Counted from the stretch's first letter, positions 11,655 through 24,606 are shown. The stretch: 64,000 bases of DNA from Lithocarpus polystachyus (GCA_033629205.1 CM066165.1:94106346-94170345); one strand, 5' to 3'. The notes: a model not told the origin generated them from the sequence alone. Program-made: numbers and translations.

Positions 11655-11805
11655 AGCCCTGCTATCTTTGAGCACATTTCCTTCTGCGAACAGCGAAGTA
11701 CTCCTCTATGATCCAGAAAATGGAGCTATCAAAAAGGTGGATAAGTTTCCTCTCATTTATTCGAATCTGTTTATTAATTCCACATGTTAATGTTTAGAAA
11801 GTGTT
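11655..11805 (+). pseudogene. possible F-box-associated domain fragment
   Basis: The + strand encodes 'SEVLLYDPENGAIKKV' at about 11692-11740, followed by a stop within about 25 codons. The 'LYDPEN..IKKV' phrase is typical of the C-terminal strands of F-box-associated (FBA) domains in plant F-box/kelch-like proteins. No F-box or upstream part of the domain could be found in the preceding DNA, so this would be a short relic or the last piece of a decayed gene. A chance match is possible. Confidence 0.25.
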
Positions 11806-12778
11806 ATAGCTACTAACAATTTTACAACAATAGGTTTACAAACTAGCTAACATGACAGTGAATTGATTAGTGTCACATGAATAACATGATAAATAAATTA
11901 AAATAAGTATTTACTTTTTTTTTTTTTTTTTTTTCAGTTTTAACATTGAATGAGGTTTTTCCATTTTCTCCTTTTTATATTACAAACTCAGCAATCCAAA
12001 CACTTTAATCTATGGAGACAACTTAACTTTCAACTAACGATATTTATACTAATTTAAAAAAGATGGGATTGAAGTTTGTATCAGTGATAGAAAGTTATAA
12101 ATTTGTCCAACTAAAGCCAACTAATCAATTATGTTATGTATTCTAATTTTGGAATAAAATTCAAATTTTGAAAAGATAATCCAAAAGGAGAAAAAAAGAA
12201 GTGCAATTAAGAAAAAGTTTTAGAATAATATTTACATAAATGTGTGTAAATATACAAGCCTATTGTACATGTAAATAGTGTCAAGGCTACTATATATGGT
12301 CCAATTTTATGGCATGAGATGCTTTCAGGTTTCACCCATTCCATCTTTCTTTTTGTTTTGCATCGTTCAAAAGTTTGTTAAAGAAAATGGAACAGTGTAG
12401 ATGATAAGGGTTAAATTATAAGACAAGAAGAGAAATGAAGAATAGAAAGACACAAACTTGAGGGGAATAAAAAAGTGCAAGAAAGTGGAAGATGAAGAGT
12501 AGTTTCTGTATAAGGTTTACGGGCTTAAATGTTGTTTCCAGTGCAAAACATGCTCGTTCAATAATACTTCAACCAAAACACAATCATTTAGAAATAATGC
12601 AAAGATAGCAAAACCACATGTCACAGCAAAAAACTTTCTATAAGTTTCCTCTTTTGCATAATCATATAAATCAATGACTTGAAAGGGCCAGGTAGCCTTG
12701 ACTAAAATGGCACTTCCTCTCACAAGTTTAGGTAGACGGTGAGGCCATCAGTTCAAAACCCATATAGTATGGGTGTTA
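11806..12778. other. gene-free stretch
   Basis: AT-rich, with a T-tract at 11917-11935. A 'cagttcaaaaccc' block near 12751-12763, with a possible A-box-like segment at about 12708, hints at a SINE fragment but is too weak to call. Confidence 0.4.
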
Positions 12779-13012
12779 ACAACAGAGAAAAAAAATAGAT
12801 GACTTGAAATGTTTAAATATACCTCAACTTCAAAAGATTTTGGTAATTCATTGATTCAATCACATCAATGCGCATCTCCTTCATAGGTATGTGTGTTAAC
12901 AATAGAGAAAAGAAAAATAGATGACTTGAAATGTTTAGATACACCTCAGTTTCAAAAGATTTTGGTAATTCATTGATTCGATCACATCAACATGCATCAC
13001 CTTCATAGGTAT
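12779..13012 (+). repeat. tandem repeat, two units of about 118 bp
   Basis: The block 'aacaacagagaaaa...ccttcataggtat' at 12779-12890 is repeated at 12898-13012. The two copies are about 88% alike by eye. Confidence 0.75.
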
Positions 13013-13190
13013 TTTCTTCTTCTTGTCTTCTTTGCTTCTTGAATATTTTGCTCCTTCTTCTAGCCCTCCTCTTACTCCTCCCCTGCCTCTACTAACTATA
13101 ACTGTGTTTCTCATCTCAAAAATCATTAAGGCTATAATCATACAATTTCGAGGCTTGGTACTTGAAGCCTCTTCCAATGCAAATTATCAA
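12955..13190 (+). repeat. dispersed direct repeat, copy 2 (partner 11060-11270)
   Basis: See the partner entry. It overlaps the second unit of the 118-bp tandem repeat and runs on into 'gaggcttggtacttgaagcctc'. Both open frames here (12935-13177 - and 13023-13205 +) are opposite readings of this repeat. Confidence 0.6.
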
Positions 13191-14692
13191 ATGAGACTTT
13201 TATAGGATATTTATAGGAAGATGATATATTTTAAAAAAATTAAAATTCAATAAAAGCACCAAAAATCTAAATCCCGGTAAATTTGGCATAAATCTGAAAA
13301 TTTTTGGAAGCTAAGATAATATTGGTAGTGTTTACTAGCCCATCCACACGCACCATGTGCATGTGCTTATAGCCTTTTCTTTTTTTTAATAAAACATATG
13401 ACATTTTAAAGTCATAACCACAAATAGTTATAGCTAAAAATTAAATGTGTCCTAATTTATGGATTTAAAAATTTATTTTTAATTTTCAATTTACTTTTAT
13501 GTCTTAATGGGTAACAACCTATTTTATGAACATTAACGAATAATATAGTATGTCATTTTTATATCATATACAATTATATTATTATTATATAGTAAGTCCA
13601 CTTTTGAAACTGATACAAATTTACTGGGATATGGTGTTCTCAAACTTGCTACATCGTATATATGTGCGAATAAACATAATTAAGTACGTAGCGTTTAACG
13701 CTTCCCGTAATACTTTTGCACTTTTGCATTTTCTCATTGTCTAAAACTATGCTCCTTCCCATATACTTACATATAATTTTATAAATCTCAACTTCATTTG
13801 GTATACATGCACCATCATATGAGTTCAATAAACTTCCAATTTATATATAAAAGATGTAAATAATACAGCCATACCATCTATATTTTGAATTCACTTGGTG
13901 AATTTGTAGCTCTCTGGGATGTCCAAAAAAATTGATGTTGGTGGTTTGTAACATACGAAACAGTGTTTTGAAAATGTTAGATGTTCTAAGCAGGCTTTAA
14001 GTTTTTCAAAAACAAAACGAGTGCTTGTTTGATGTTTATGTCAGAGAAATTAGTCTTGAGCTTCAAATGAAGTGTATGTTTTTCACGCAATTTATATAGA
14101 TAGTCTACAAATATTCTTTTCAAATAAGAATGTGCATAAATACATACATACATCCATCTATCATACAATTCTATAATTACTTATTTGGCAAGACCGTAGC
14201 TACATTCCTATCCGAAAATGTGAAAAAAAAAAGGGTGAAGAAGAGGCATTTTGCATTTGCATCACCAAAAAGTTAGTATTTAAATTACATTAATACTCTA
14301 ACAATCTACTTTACATCTCATTCTCTATTTTATACTACACCATATTGGAATAATCTAAAACAGGAAGAGAGAGAATGATGAAGCGAGGAGATTACTGAGG
14401 TAGTTGTAGGACATAGAGGATTGGGATTGGGGTGAAGTGGTTTTAAATTTTTAATGGAAGAGTGGTTAATTTTGCCCCTTTTTTTGCTTTATTTGAAATG
14501 AATATGACAGAGCTCCTGTTATTGTTCTTTAAATAAAATGGCCATTGTTCCAAACATAAAAGGATTGGGTTTGTTGAAGGCATACGACACTATGGTAGTC
14601 TAAAATAAAAAATAAAAAATTCAACTATTTGTCTAGCTTACGAATAGATGTGGTTTGTCTTATAATGAAAATAATGGGACTAATTGAGGAAA
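13191..14692. other. gene-free stretch
   Basis: AT-rich non-coding DNA. I see no gene, repeat pair or element boundary that I can support. Confidence 0.5.
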
Positions 14693-14725
14693 CTAGTGGA
14701 TGTCCCTCGCAATGCGCCTATTTGT
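14693..14725 (-). mobile_element. decayed Helitron-like 3' terminus
   Basis: Read on the - strand, 'gcgcattgcgagggacatccactagt' (described here as a short GC-rich hairpin, a spacer and CTAG-T) has the layout of the Helitron 3' ends at 22034 and 41412. The stem is mostly decayed. No 5' partner was identified. Confidence 0.45.
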
Positions 14726-15113
14726 TATTAGTTATTTTATAATACTTATATGTGTTATGATTTTGAAAAATTAATTTCAATTATGTATTATGTGTCACTA
14801 AAATAATGATGAAAAAAAAAATTGTAATCCAGTATATCCATAAGTAATCATAATTAATTAGACCCTAAAAATGTCACTACATGCCTATTGATTTTTATTT
14901 TATTTTATAAGGTATACATATATATTTTGTTCTTTCATTTGTTGTTTTAATTAATTCTTTGTCTTTTTCTTAGGTGTATTTCTTTTATTAAAAAAAAAAA
15001 AGTGAACTTTTAAAGGCTGAGAATCAAATATTTAAGGTTTATAATTTTTAATTTGTAAAACTAAATATACATGTCAAGAGACTTAGGAGAGAAAAGTGAA
15101 GAGAAAAATTTTA

Positions 15114-15603
15114 GTGTATGTTTGGTTGGGAGGGGGAGTGGAAAATTTTGTGGTGGGTTCTAGATGTTTTCTCTCAGGTTCACTAAAAAGTTTTCTCCTC
15201 AAAATGGTGAGAAAACTAGAAGGAGGAAGCTCGTGAAAACGAGCTGCCAAAATTACCTTTTTTTTTTTCCTTTGATTTGTTCTTTCTTTGTTACTTAAGT
15301 GTTGACTTCTGTTTTTTCCTTTGGTTTTGTCTAGACATGTTAGCTTTCTTCTTCTCGTCGTCGTCGTCGTCGTCGTTGTTGTTGTTGTTGTTTTTTTTTT
15401 TTTTTTTTTTTTTTGGGAAAACCATTTTGGGTTAATTTCTGGTGCTATTTTTTTTTTCTTTTACTTTAATGAAGTTTACATCCATACACAATATCTTTAA
15501 AGTATAATGTGTTACTTTTTATATTTATTAAAAGAGACACGACAGTAAATTTATACAAAAAGTTTTTCATTCCTCCACTTTTTTACTATCCCAACCAAAC
15601 ACA
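15114..15603. mobile_element. TIR element of about 490 bp
   Basis: The left end GTGTATGTTTGGTTGGGA and the reverse complement of the right end, TTGTGTTTGGTTGGGA, are inverted repeats. They are followed on both sides by a purine-rich 'gtgga' block. The interior is non-coding and includes a (CGT)n/(TTG)n tract and a long T-tract (15355-15415). Ends of this kind occur in plant hAT- and Mutator-like MITEs. No target duplication was established. Confidence 0.55.
15355..15415. repeat. (CGT)n-(TTG)n-(T)n compound microsatellite
   Basis: About seven CGT units pass into about six TTG units and then roughly 25 T. It lies inside the TIR element. Confidence 0.9.
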
Positions 15604-16629
15604 ATTGAGATAAAATAAAATATTTTCTATCTTTCTACTTTTACATCCTCCCAATCAAACAGATTTCACTTTTAAGATTCTGTCATGTGGATTTTTTTTT
15701 TCTTTACGGGATGAAAGTGTATTTTTTAGTTAAGTAGTCACATGACTAAATTTTAAGAGAGAAATCCAAGGAATAGCACTTAAGGTACTGTACCTAAGTT
15801 TTGTTATTTAGTAATTATTATGAGTAACAGCTAAAGACAATTAATGTGACAGTAACTAAATTCTTGGTTAATCATGACTCCTCAAATCCAATGTGACAAG
15901 AAATTATTAGGTCTACCAGAAGGACTGCTAATGTGGTCCTTTCTAACCTCCCAACCAAAAAAATGTTATTATTTATGCAAATGTGACATTATCTAATAAT
16001 TTTTATTTTGAATTCCTTGTACTGATTAAGAAGTACACACGTACATTTACATAGATAACATCATCTTATTGGTTAGGGAGGACCACATCAACAGTCCTTC
16101 TATTGTAAATAATAATTTCTCCAATGTGAGAACATAGGAGAACAGCAAAACTTAAAGCTAATCCTCTGTTTTTAAATCTATCATAAATATAGATAATTAG
16201 ATTTACAATTAGATTTAGTAATGTATACATAATTAGATATAATTAAATTTTCAACAAAGAAAACTTGAATAGCCACTGGAAGGGTAATGATTAGGAAAAT
16301 TAATAGTCAAATAACAAATTAAGAAGTTTCTCAAAAAAAAAAGAAAAAAAAAAAGAGGAATTTGTGCTCATAAATAAAAATTAAATCTTGAACATAAATA
16401 ACATATTAATTAAAGAAATGCATTTATTTCATTTAAATTTGTAAATTATTATTGAAAAAATGTCAAACATATTAACATGTACAAATAATTGTTTGACACA
16501 TGGCGTTTTCTTATCCATATAATAATACTAACTAAATGTAGGAAGTCACCACATGTCATCGTTGTATATTTTGAAAAGAAACACGTGTCATCGTTGTATG
16601 CATCCACTAGTTATAGGATCCAATCAATA
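15604..16629. other. gene-free stretch
   Basis: AT-rich non-coding DNA. A short 'gtcatcgttgtat' direct repeat occurs at 16556-16568 and 16588-16600. I see no gene. Confidence 0.5.
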
Positions 16630-16700
16630 TCAATATATATATATATAAAAGCAGAGACCTCATGCGGGAGAGCATGAGGTTTTGCCAAGTGGCATTCTCT
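16630..16700 (+). mobile_element. Helitron-like 5' terminus
   Basis: 'TCAATATATATATATATA' begins at 16630 after an A. It is followed by an 'agacctcatgcgggag' / 'gcatgaggt' hairpin and 'tgccaagtggca'. The same start and order occur at 20272, so both belong to one family. I could not place a matching 3' end before 20272. The element is probably truncated or shares the 3' end at 22034. Confidence 0.6.
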
Positions 16701-18415
16701 CTGAAAAGATAATTGATTTTTTTTTTTGAAAATAAAATACATCATTCTTAATTTATTACACTTATTAGATGCCACATCAGTTATTTACTAAACTCAATAG
16801 ATTTTAATTAGTAATAAATAAGACTAATGGATAAAATAGAGGGATGTTAATCATCAAAAACTCTTTGTTTTCCTTATTCCTCCATCCAAAGGTTTTCTTA
16901 TGTTTATGCCTACTCCTCTTTCCTTATAACTAAATGCCTACTCTTTCTAAATTACCAATTCTGTGTTCTATAATTTGCACAAATTGAAATAGCATTCAGA
17001 TTATTTAAGAACACATGAATCTTCCAAAAAAACATATGTTTATTCACCTGGGATAATAAACAACAATAATGCTCGTCTTCCACTTGCTTCATGTCATAAT
17101 GGTCGTGGTTCAATATGGTAATTTTTTTTTTTTTTTTTTGCTTTAAATTGATACTAAGATGCTCTTTTATTTACTTATACTTTTCGTTTGCTAATTATCA
17201 TTCTTATAGGCATTTGGGTATTAAGGCTTTATAAAGTGATATAGTCATATAATAGGATGCTCTTTATGCCATTTTTTATTTGCTAATTATGATTTTTATC
17301 AAACTCTGTTAATAGATTAAGATTGTCAAAATTTAGTTTTTTTTTTTTTGGTTAATTTTAAGCATAACAAACCTATAAGTTTAAAAAAAAAAAAAAATTT
17401 ATTTGTGTTTCCACATTTTGTTTTTGATAGATATAAAACTTTCTAAACTCATCAATGTAATGCTCAATGTGTAGAAGGATCTATCATTTCAACTTCAATG
17501 GAATGAGCTAAACTGTTGTTTTCTTGATCCTTTTTCCTTTTGGTTTTTCAAGTTAGTATAGGTGTTAAGTCGATGCTTCAATTTCATTATACACAATTTG
17601 ATTCTATTGTGTTTGTTGGTTGATCATATACATTCAAAAGAGTAACTTTCATAAAGATATATTAAAATTGAGGTTGTTATGTGCTTCATTTTCATTTTAG
17701 GTTTAAAAAATTTTAGCCATCATGAATACTTTGATGATTGCAAAAAGATACATGTTTGAGGAGAAACCACACAAACATATATCTACTATAAATAAATTAA
17801 GTATGCTAACATTTACTTCATTGAGCTAAAGTTACTAAATGGCCAAAAACAATTTAAAAAAGCATTTCTTAAAAATATGAAAATGCATGTTGTCTAATCT
17901 TTTTACATTGTAACTAATACTTTTAATTTGTAGTTTTGAAGTTTTTGTACTCAAGATCGATTTTGGTAGGAAGAACCATCAAGGGTAGCTTGGTAGTGTC
18001 ATATCTTGAGATATGTAAGTTGGTTTATTAGAGAGAGTTTATTCAACAAGCGCTTATGTTATTGAAAGTTTGCAATTCTAATAGATTAAAAATATAATTA
18101 GTGTAATTAGTTAAATTAGTATCTATTGATTTGTCGTTCCATGAATGTGAGAATGCATTAAGTCATATTCAAAAATGTTTTTATTCATTTTTGTTTTTTA
18201 CTATTGATTTGAATTATGATATTAGCTTACTCATGTTTAGTTTCTTCGGCAACAATTGATACACATGCAATCAAGAGTATAACAAAAATTATGCTCTTCC
18301 CATTGAATTCCAAACAATGGGCTGATGTTCTATATTAGCCAATCAACTTAAATCTTTAATATGCCTTTATTACTTTAAATGCTTTAGATAGAGTCAATGA
18401 TAACTTTTCTATTTG
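16701..18415. other. gene-free stretch, possible Helitron interior
   Basis: Non-coding, with T/A-tracts near 17120, 17340 and 17380. I see no gene. Confidence 0.45.
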
Positions 18416-18625
18416 ATAGGCCAAGAATGTATTGACCTCTTGTGATAAATTAACCAATTAATTAGCCAAGTTAATTAATTAATTTAATTAACATGCAATA
18501 CACGTGTTAACACAAACAAATCACCAACTAAGTCAATATGCAGTGGAAAATAAAGTTGACACGGTGATTTGTTGATGAATGGGGAAAACCTCAAAGGCAA
18601 AAACTCCACTATTATCACAACTTCC
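18416..18625 (+). mobile_element. LTR-retrotransposon fragment
   Basis: Contains 'gttgacacggtgatttgttgatgaatgg' in parts, followed by 'aaaacctcaaaggcaaaaac'. Similar wording occurs in the LTR at 61670-62521 ('ggtaaaaacctagggaggat'), so this looks like part of a copia LTR. The ends are not visible. Confidence 0.35.
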
Positions 18626-18819
18626 ATCGCAACTGTTTTATCTCAAGGAAAACAATATATATCTCTATATCTTTTTTATTTATTTAGAAATAATTACAAT
18701 ATGCTGCTAACCCTGCAACTTGAACCTTTTTTCCCTAACTCCCACAATTTGAACATTTTCTCCCTTAAACCCCAGACACTTTGTGTATAGGGAGGTGTCA
18801 ATTCAGCTACATGATCCTC

Positions 18820-18871
<52 letters not shown>

Positions 18872-20271
18872 TCTCATTTAATAAATATAAAAGTTATTTA
18901 AAAAAAATTAATATGTTTATCATAATTAAGGGAAATCCTAATGGGTACTTCAGTTGAGCATATGTGAAAAAGACATATACATACCGCAAATGGCAAAGGA
19001 GAAAGAAAAAGTTGCTAATCCCTTTTAATATGGTTAATTGCTTTGCCTCAATCAGTCACCCAAACAACATTCCGCTTATTCATACCACAACCACAAATGA
19101 CAATACAACATTCGCCATCTGTAATTGCTAATCTAAAAGTACAAATTTCTTTAATAGCTCTACCTTCGTTTCTTTTGGCTAATATGTCTTTACTGAATCA
19201 AAATCAAACCACAAAAATCATATAAAAATCACCAAATTCGAGTATAAAATTATAATTAAATTTTTAAAAGAAATCTAGGCACATTTGCACAAAAATTCCA
19301 TGTAACTAAGTTACACTTAGGAATATTGGACCATTTTTCCTTTGTATAAATAGGGGGGGTCCCAATGTTATGAGAGGGCTAACAATTTTCTCTTCAAAAC
19401 ATTTATTGTAAGAACACAAAAGTTTTCCACTGTAGACATTTCACGATTAAAGAACATGACTTGCCAACTAATCAAACTAGATTTTTTTGTACCTACAACA
19501 ATTTCACAACATCAAGAACAAACCCCAGTGTATACAATGTCAAATTCCATAGTCTCCTGTTACATCAAATGAGTGTTTAATTTTTCTTGCAAAGTATTGA
19601 ATAGTAAAGCTTCTGGGCCATAATCTCAATTACAACTCTCAATTATGTTAAACTTAGATGACACCTATCAACAACGTATCATTATGAGATACAGAAAAAA
19701 AAATAAAAATTTGGAGTGTACACAATGTTTAGTGTGGATGGGAAGAAATTTCATCCTATTCCAATTGGTTAGGTTAGTAAGGGACAAATTCCAATTTAAT
19801 GATCCTAGAATTTTGTATACAAGTAATAATCAAGGAAACTTCCACCTAAAATAAGTCAAACTTTTGGCAAGAGAGAAAATTGATATCTAGACAAATCAAG
19901 CTAAGGCCGACCAAATTGGACCATATTCTTAATTTCTTATCTCTATTTGTTTCATGTACAAGACTTATAGTAAATACTTGGCGTATAAAAGTTGAACATC
20001 TTATCTAAAGTCCATCCTCTGAAAGCTTGAGAAAAAATTCATTTAAACCAACACAATATATAAATTATAAAGGAATCAAAGAAAATTGTCAAAAATAATG
20101 AAAATTTAATCTATGCTTCAATTCTTATAAGGACGAACACAATAGCAATATCCTTTAAAAAAAAAAAAAGATAAAAAATCTATACTTATTTTGTACGTAT
20201 GATAAAGTCCTATCACAAAGTTTTTTGAGACTCATGTTGATTAATGATTATAAGTTATAAAGGAATAATCA
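18626..20271. other. gene-free stretch with AT microsatellite
   Basis: An (AT)n tract runs from about 18824 to 18872. A 'TATAAATAGGGGGGG' TATA-like block at 19345-19359 may be the promoter of a decayed LTR. The open frames 18569-18790, 19043-19225 and 19645-19854 are not recognisable. I see no gene. Confidence 0.5.
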
Positions 20272-20272
20272 T

Positions 20273-20315
<43 letters not shown>

Positions 20316-22034
20316 CAAAGATCTCATGCGGGAGTGTGTGAGGTTTTGTCAAGTGACGCTCTAATTTTGCATTTTGCATTTTTTTACTTCTTTCATTAAA
20401 TTTTTTTTACTGTTACCCAAAAGTTTACATTAACTTATTTTACTATTATCTCATTAGTCTCTCATTAATTGTCTAAGCTTACATCACACATTTCTCTCTT
20501 TTTCATGTCTTTTAGCATACCCACCATTTTAATATTTTAAAAAAAAGCAAAAAAATAATAATTAAGGACTAATATTAATAACTAACCATATAAGGCCTTG
20601 GAGAGAGATAGAGAGAAATAAAAGTGTTGTGGATTGTTAAATAAAATGCATAGTTTCACTACAAAATCAAAACGCGTTGTTTCACTATAAAAGACCTGAG
20701 ACTGACAAAACATCTGAAAGAGAGAGAGAGAATCTGAGGGGACATCGCCTCCATCATATTGGCCTCCCACTACCATCAAGACGCCGAAACCCCTACAGGT
20801 TTTTTTTTTTCTTTTTAAATTAGGGGATTAAATATTATTTAGGTTTGGGTAATTTGGTTGGATAATTTTTGTTTTGGGTATATAAGTAGAGAGAATATTT
20901 GGTACGCAATGTAAAGCCATATTCTACCATGATTTTAAATAATCTATAAGACACGTGCATACACACTTGCCCACACCATGTTTTAATGTCGCACTATCAA
21001 TGAGTAGAAAGACAGTGAGAGAGTTGTTACAAAATGTCTCTCTCTTAGAGACCTCATGCGAGAGTGCATGAGGTCTTGCCAAGTGGCACTCTAATTTGGT
21101 ATTTAGCCTTTTTTTTACTTCTTTCATTATGTTTTTTTTTTTTTACCCAAAAGTTCACATTATCTTATTTTATTGTTATCTTATTAATTTCCTAAGCTTA
21201 CACCACATCTTTCACTATTCTTCATGTCTTTTAGCATACCCACTATTTTAGTATTTAAAAAAAAAAATAATAAGTAAGGGCTAATAGTAATAACTAACGG
21301 GATAAGACTCTAAAGAGAGATAGAAAGACACAAAAATGTTGTGGATTGTTAAATAAAAGGCATTATTTCACTATATATTACCAAAATAAAAGACCTGAGA
21401 CTAACAAAACATTTGAAAGAGAGATAAAGAGGAATTTGAGGGGTCACCACCTTCGTTATATTGACCTCCCATCACCATTAAGACACTGAAACCCCTACGA
21501 GTAATCTTTTTTTCTTTTTAAATTAGGGGCTTAAATATGATTTAGGTTAGGTAATTTGGTTAGTTAGTTTTTGTTTTGGATATATAAGTAGAAAAATATT
21601 TGGTGCGCAATGTAAAGTCATATTCTACCATGGTTTAATTTTAAATCATCTATAGGACATATGCATACACACTTGCCCACACCATGTCTTAATGTCGCAC
21701 TATCGATGAGTGGAAGATAATCAGAGAATTGGGTATACTTTTATTTCATAGTATGAAATATGTGAACACAACACAAATTAATTTATTTCATGGTCCCGTT
21801 ACTCTTTTGCATTTATTTTTGGTTTCATGATTTAAAAAAATAATAATCTTACCTTAAGAAGGCTACAAATATACAATGAAACTACTAAACCAATTTTTAA
21901 TATCTCAAAATCTATATATTTCTTTACTCTAATTTAGTTTACTTTTTCTTTATAATTTATGTTCAACATTATTCAAAACTGTTTTACATAAAATATCACA
22001 AAATTATCCGTGCATTGCACGGACAACTTACTAG
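20272..22034 (+). mobile_element. Helitron (non-autonomous) with tandemly doubled 5' part
   Basis: 5' end: TC at 20272 after an A, then (AT)n and 'agatctcatgcgggag'. 3' end: the hairpin CCGTGC-ATT-GCACGG at 22008-22022, an 8-base spacer, then CTAG at 22031-22034 followed by T. This is the canonical Helitron 3' layout with insertion between A and T. The 5' part occurs twice: 20310-21027 and about 21045-21735 are aligned throughout at roughly 85-90% identity. The second starts with its own 'agacctcatgcgagag' / 'gcatgaggt' hairpin. There is no Rep/helicase coding, and the open frames inside are spurious. Confidence 0.75.
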
Positions 22035-22426
22035 TTTTTATAATATACTAACCAATATTCCGCGCGATGTGTGGTGCATTTTGAAATATTTTGTAAAATA
22101 AAAAATTTAACCCCTTTGGTTCATTAATACAATTATTGTTAGTCATGATTAATTTACAGAGTTTTAATAGTAAAACTAAATTCAAACCAAACCCTAGTCC
22201 CTAACCATAGTATTAATTCCAAGCCTAGGAATCCTTTTTCATGAATAGTAGAAGGGTAAAATAAAAATATATTTGAAATGTTTAAGAAATTGTAGAAAAG
22301 GACCCTTATTTCAACATCAATTTTTAACCAAATCCTTTTAAAGCTCAATATTAAAATTAAAAATTCTATTGAGTGTAGTTAGTGCCAAATTTTCCAAATT
22401 TAGATTTGGCAACATTCTCTGTTATT
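22035..22426. other. gene-free stretch
   Basis: A degenerate hairpin-like block at 22048-22066 ('ccgcgcgatgtgtgg') may be another eroded Helitron end in the opposite orientation. I see no gene. Confidence 0.35.
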
Positions 22427-22435
22427 TTTTGTAAA

Positions 22436-22833
22436 GAACAAAGTTTAACTACAAAATTTGTTGTAGTTTTATACTACAACCTTATTCAATATCTTTTTAT
22501 TGAAGATAAATTTTGACAAATCCACTATTAGATTATATCTTCTTCTTATATACTTCATGCTTGCAAAATTTCTAAAATATTGAAGATTAATAGCTATGTC
22601 ATCAATAAATTGTTTAAATTGCAAGTTTTTGTACTCTAAAATTATACATAAAATATAAGTTGATAGATCATATAGTAAATAATATTTGATTGATACAAAA
22701 TTTGATATGTGTATTAAAAGCGTAAAGAATATATAATACAACAGTTAGATTTTCAAAATATGTAGTAATGTTTAATTTATTGAGTAAGGTTGTAATCTTA
22801 GGTTACAACCAATTTTGTAACTAAATTTTGTTC
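22436..22833. mobile_element. MULE-type MITE with 9-bp target site duplication
   Basis: Terminal inverted repeats of about 55 bp start GAACAAAGTTTAACTACAAA (left) and GAACAAAATTTAGTTACAAA (reverse complement of right). A perfect 9-bp direct repeat TTTTGTAAA flanks the element at 22427-22435 and 22834-22842. A 9-bp duplication with long inverted ends points to Mutator-like elements. The 398-bp interior is non-coding. A diverged relative is at 39301-39675. Confidence 0.85.
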
Positions 22834-22842
22834 TTTTGTAAA

Positions 22843-24166
22843 CATAACAAACTAAAATCAACACGAAAATTTGCAATATGCAGTCATTTGAAAGTTACAA
22901 ACAACCTTAAAAAATAATCAAAGAATTTATATATTTGGTTGCCCCTTTAAAGTTTTCAAATATGAAATTCCTTAGCGTAGAAAGCTTCGTAAATTTATAT
23001 AGAAAATTGCCAAATATAAGCATTTGCATGGCTTAGAACTATAAATTATTATTAAATAATAAAAAAGAAAAGTTTCTTATAGTTGGAAAACATGGATAGA
23101 ATTTACATTCTCTAACGTGTTATTGTGTCATTGTCTGAATGGTCCACTTCTTACAGAAGATTGCTTTGGTCCCCCTCCCAATTTTTAAATAAGGTTACAA
23201 CTCTATTAATGACAATAAATTGTTTAAAACAATAAATTAAATTAATTGGACATCCAAAAACCTATAATAAAAACATAATTATCTTAACAACCATCTCAAA
23301 AAATACACTCTTCCTTCAAAAAATAAAAAATAAACTTGAAGACAAAAAAAAAAAAAAAGTTTTTAATTATGCTCCTTCCTCCTTTAAAACATCAAAATAA
23401 ATAAAAATTTGCTCCTTCCTGTTAAAAAATTTTCTGGCTTACTTTGGAGTTCACGGTGGAAGAAGGCTATGTTTTGCAAGAATCTTGGTACCAACTACCA
23501 AGTAACAACATGTATTCTTCAACTTCCTCTTAAGACCACCCCAATAGATTGCACTACCAATAGATCTGCATCTGGGATTCTAGTTAGATAGGCTCCTTCA
23601 TCCTTTCTTTATGATTCTCATAAGTCGTAAGCTCTGCAATTTACTCTAACCCCGAGAGAGTGAGCAGATGCGTACAAGTTAAAAACCACACACTTCAAAC
23701 ACAAAGTTTAGTGGTTTCACATCATAACAATAGTAGTATCTTTTTTACTTCCCAAGTAACGTGGACTCTGCACTCTTCTTCCATCTTCTATTTTCCCTTA
23801 ATCACTCTTTTTCTATTTTTTATTTGTTATTAAATTGATAAAATATAATTTCATATAGCATATAAATATAACAAATTATTATTAAAATGATAAAATATAT
23901 AATACATCATATAAAGAAAATAACGTAATGTTTAATGATGGGTTTATTTTATTATGTTAATTTTTTATGCATTTAATACTTGTTTGTTTAATTTTTAATA
24001 ATCTTCAACCTGTTTGTAATTCTTTATGTCGATCATTATACTTAATAGGTTGTAATTATTTTGAATATCTAGGTTTATAAGTGATTAATTCTTAAAAAAA
24101 AAAAACAATGATAAGTAAGAAAATTCTATATTTTTTTTGTCCTAATGCCAAAACTTCAACTTCCCA
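22843..24166. other. gene-free stretch
   Basis: AT-rich. The open frame 23409-23591 lies in a less AT-rich patch (23420-23670) that could be a gene fragment, but I recognise no domain in any frame. Confidence 0.45.
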
Positions 24167-24213
24167 AATTTTTTTTTTTTTTGATACCAATCAAAGGGAG
24201 ATAAAGACAAAAG

Positions 24214-24598
24214 TTATACAAGAGCTGGGTTATACCAGCAAAAGTTCAGAGGCACCTGAGTTGCTATCTTTGCTATAGACCAGAGATGTTTGACTATAAT
24301 GTGAGGCACAAAAAGCATTTTACAAAAAAGCCCAAATTGGGCAAGGGCATTAAGATAAGCTAATCTAGTCTTGTCTAACCAATCAGTTGGTCTTTTCTTC
24401 CTAAAGGCCTGGACAACCCTCCTATCATCACCTAAAAACAAAACATACTGAAATCCATGGTGCTTTGCTCTGATGGCAGCTTCCACCATTGCTTCAAACA
24501 TTGCCCCACCTTTTGATCTGGTTGTACTACAAGCAACTCCGAAAAACATACTAACTCCCTGCATATTTACTGCTTCATAGGCAAAAGAGCATCTTTTA
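24214..24598 (-). pseudogene. LINE RNase H domain
   Basis: The - strand frame resumes after the hAT insertion and encodes the last part of the LINE ORF2, an RNase H-like domain that would remove template RNA. 'EAMVEAAIRAKHHGFQYVLFLGDD' carries the E and D catalytic positions in the usual spacing, and 'VPHIIVKHLWSIAKIATQV' corresponds to the terminal helix with its altered 'H-A' context. It ends at a stop about 30 bp before the poly(A) tail. The first catalytic aspartate region lies at the insertion site and is not clearly preserved. Confidence 0.75.
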
Positions 24599-24606
24599 GT
24601 CCTATT

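Noticed and set aside
12700..12770. tRNA gene or complete SINE
   Set aside because: A B-box-like 'cagttcaaaaccc' is present, but no convincing A box, tail or cloverleaf could be formed.
23400..23670. Less AT-rich patch with a 60-aa frame
   Set aside because: No recognisable motif in any frame and no splice context; not reported as a gene.
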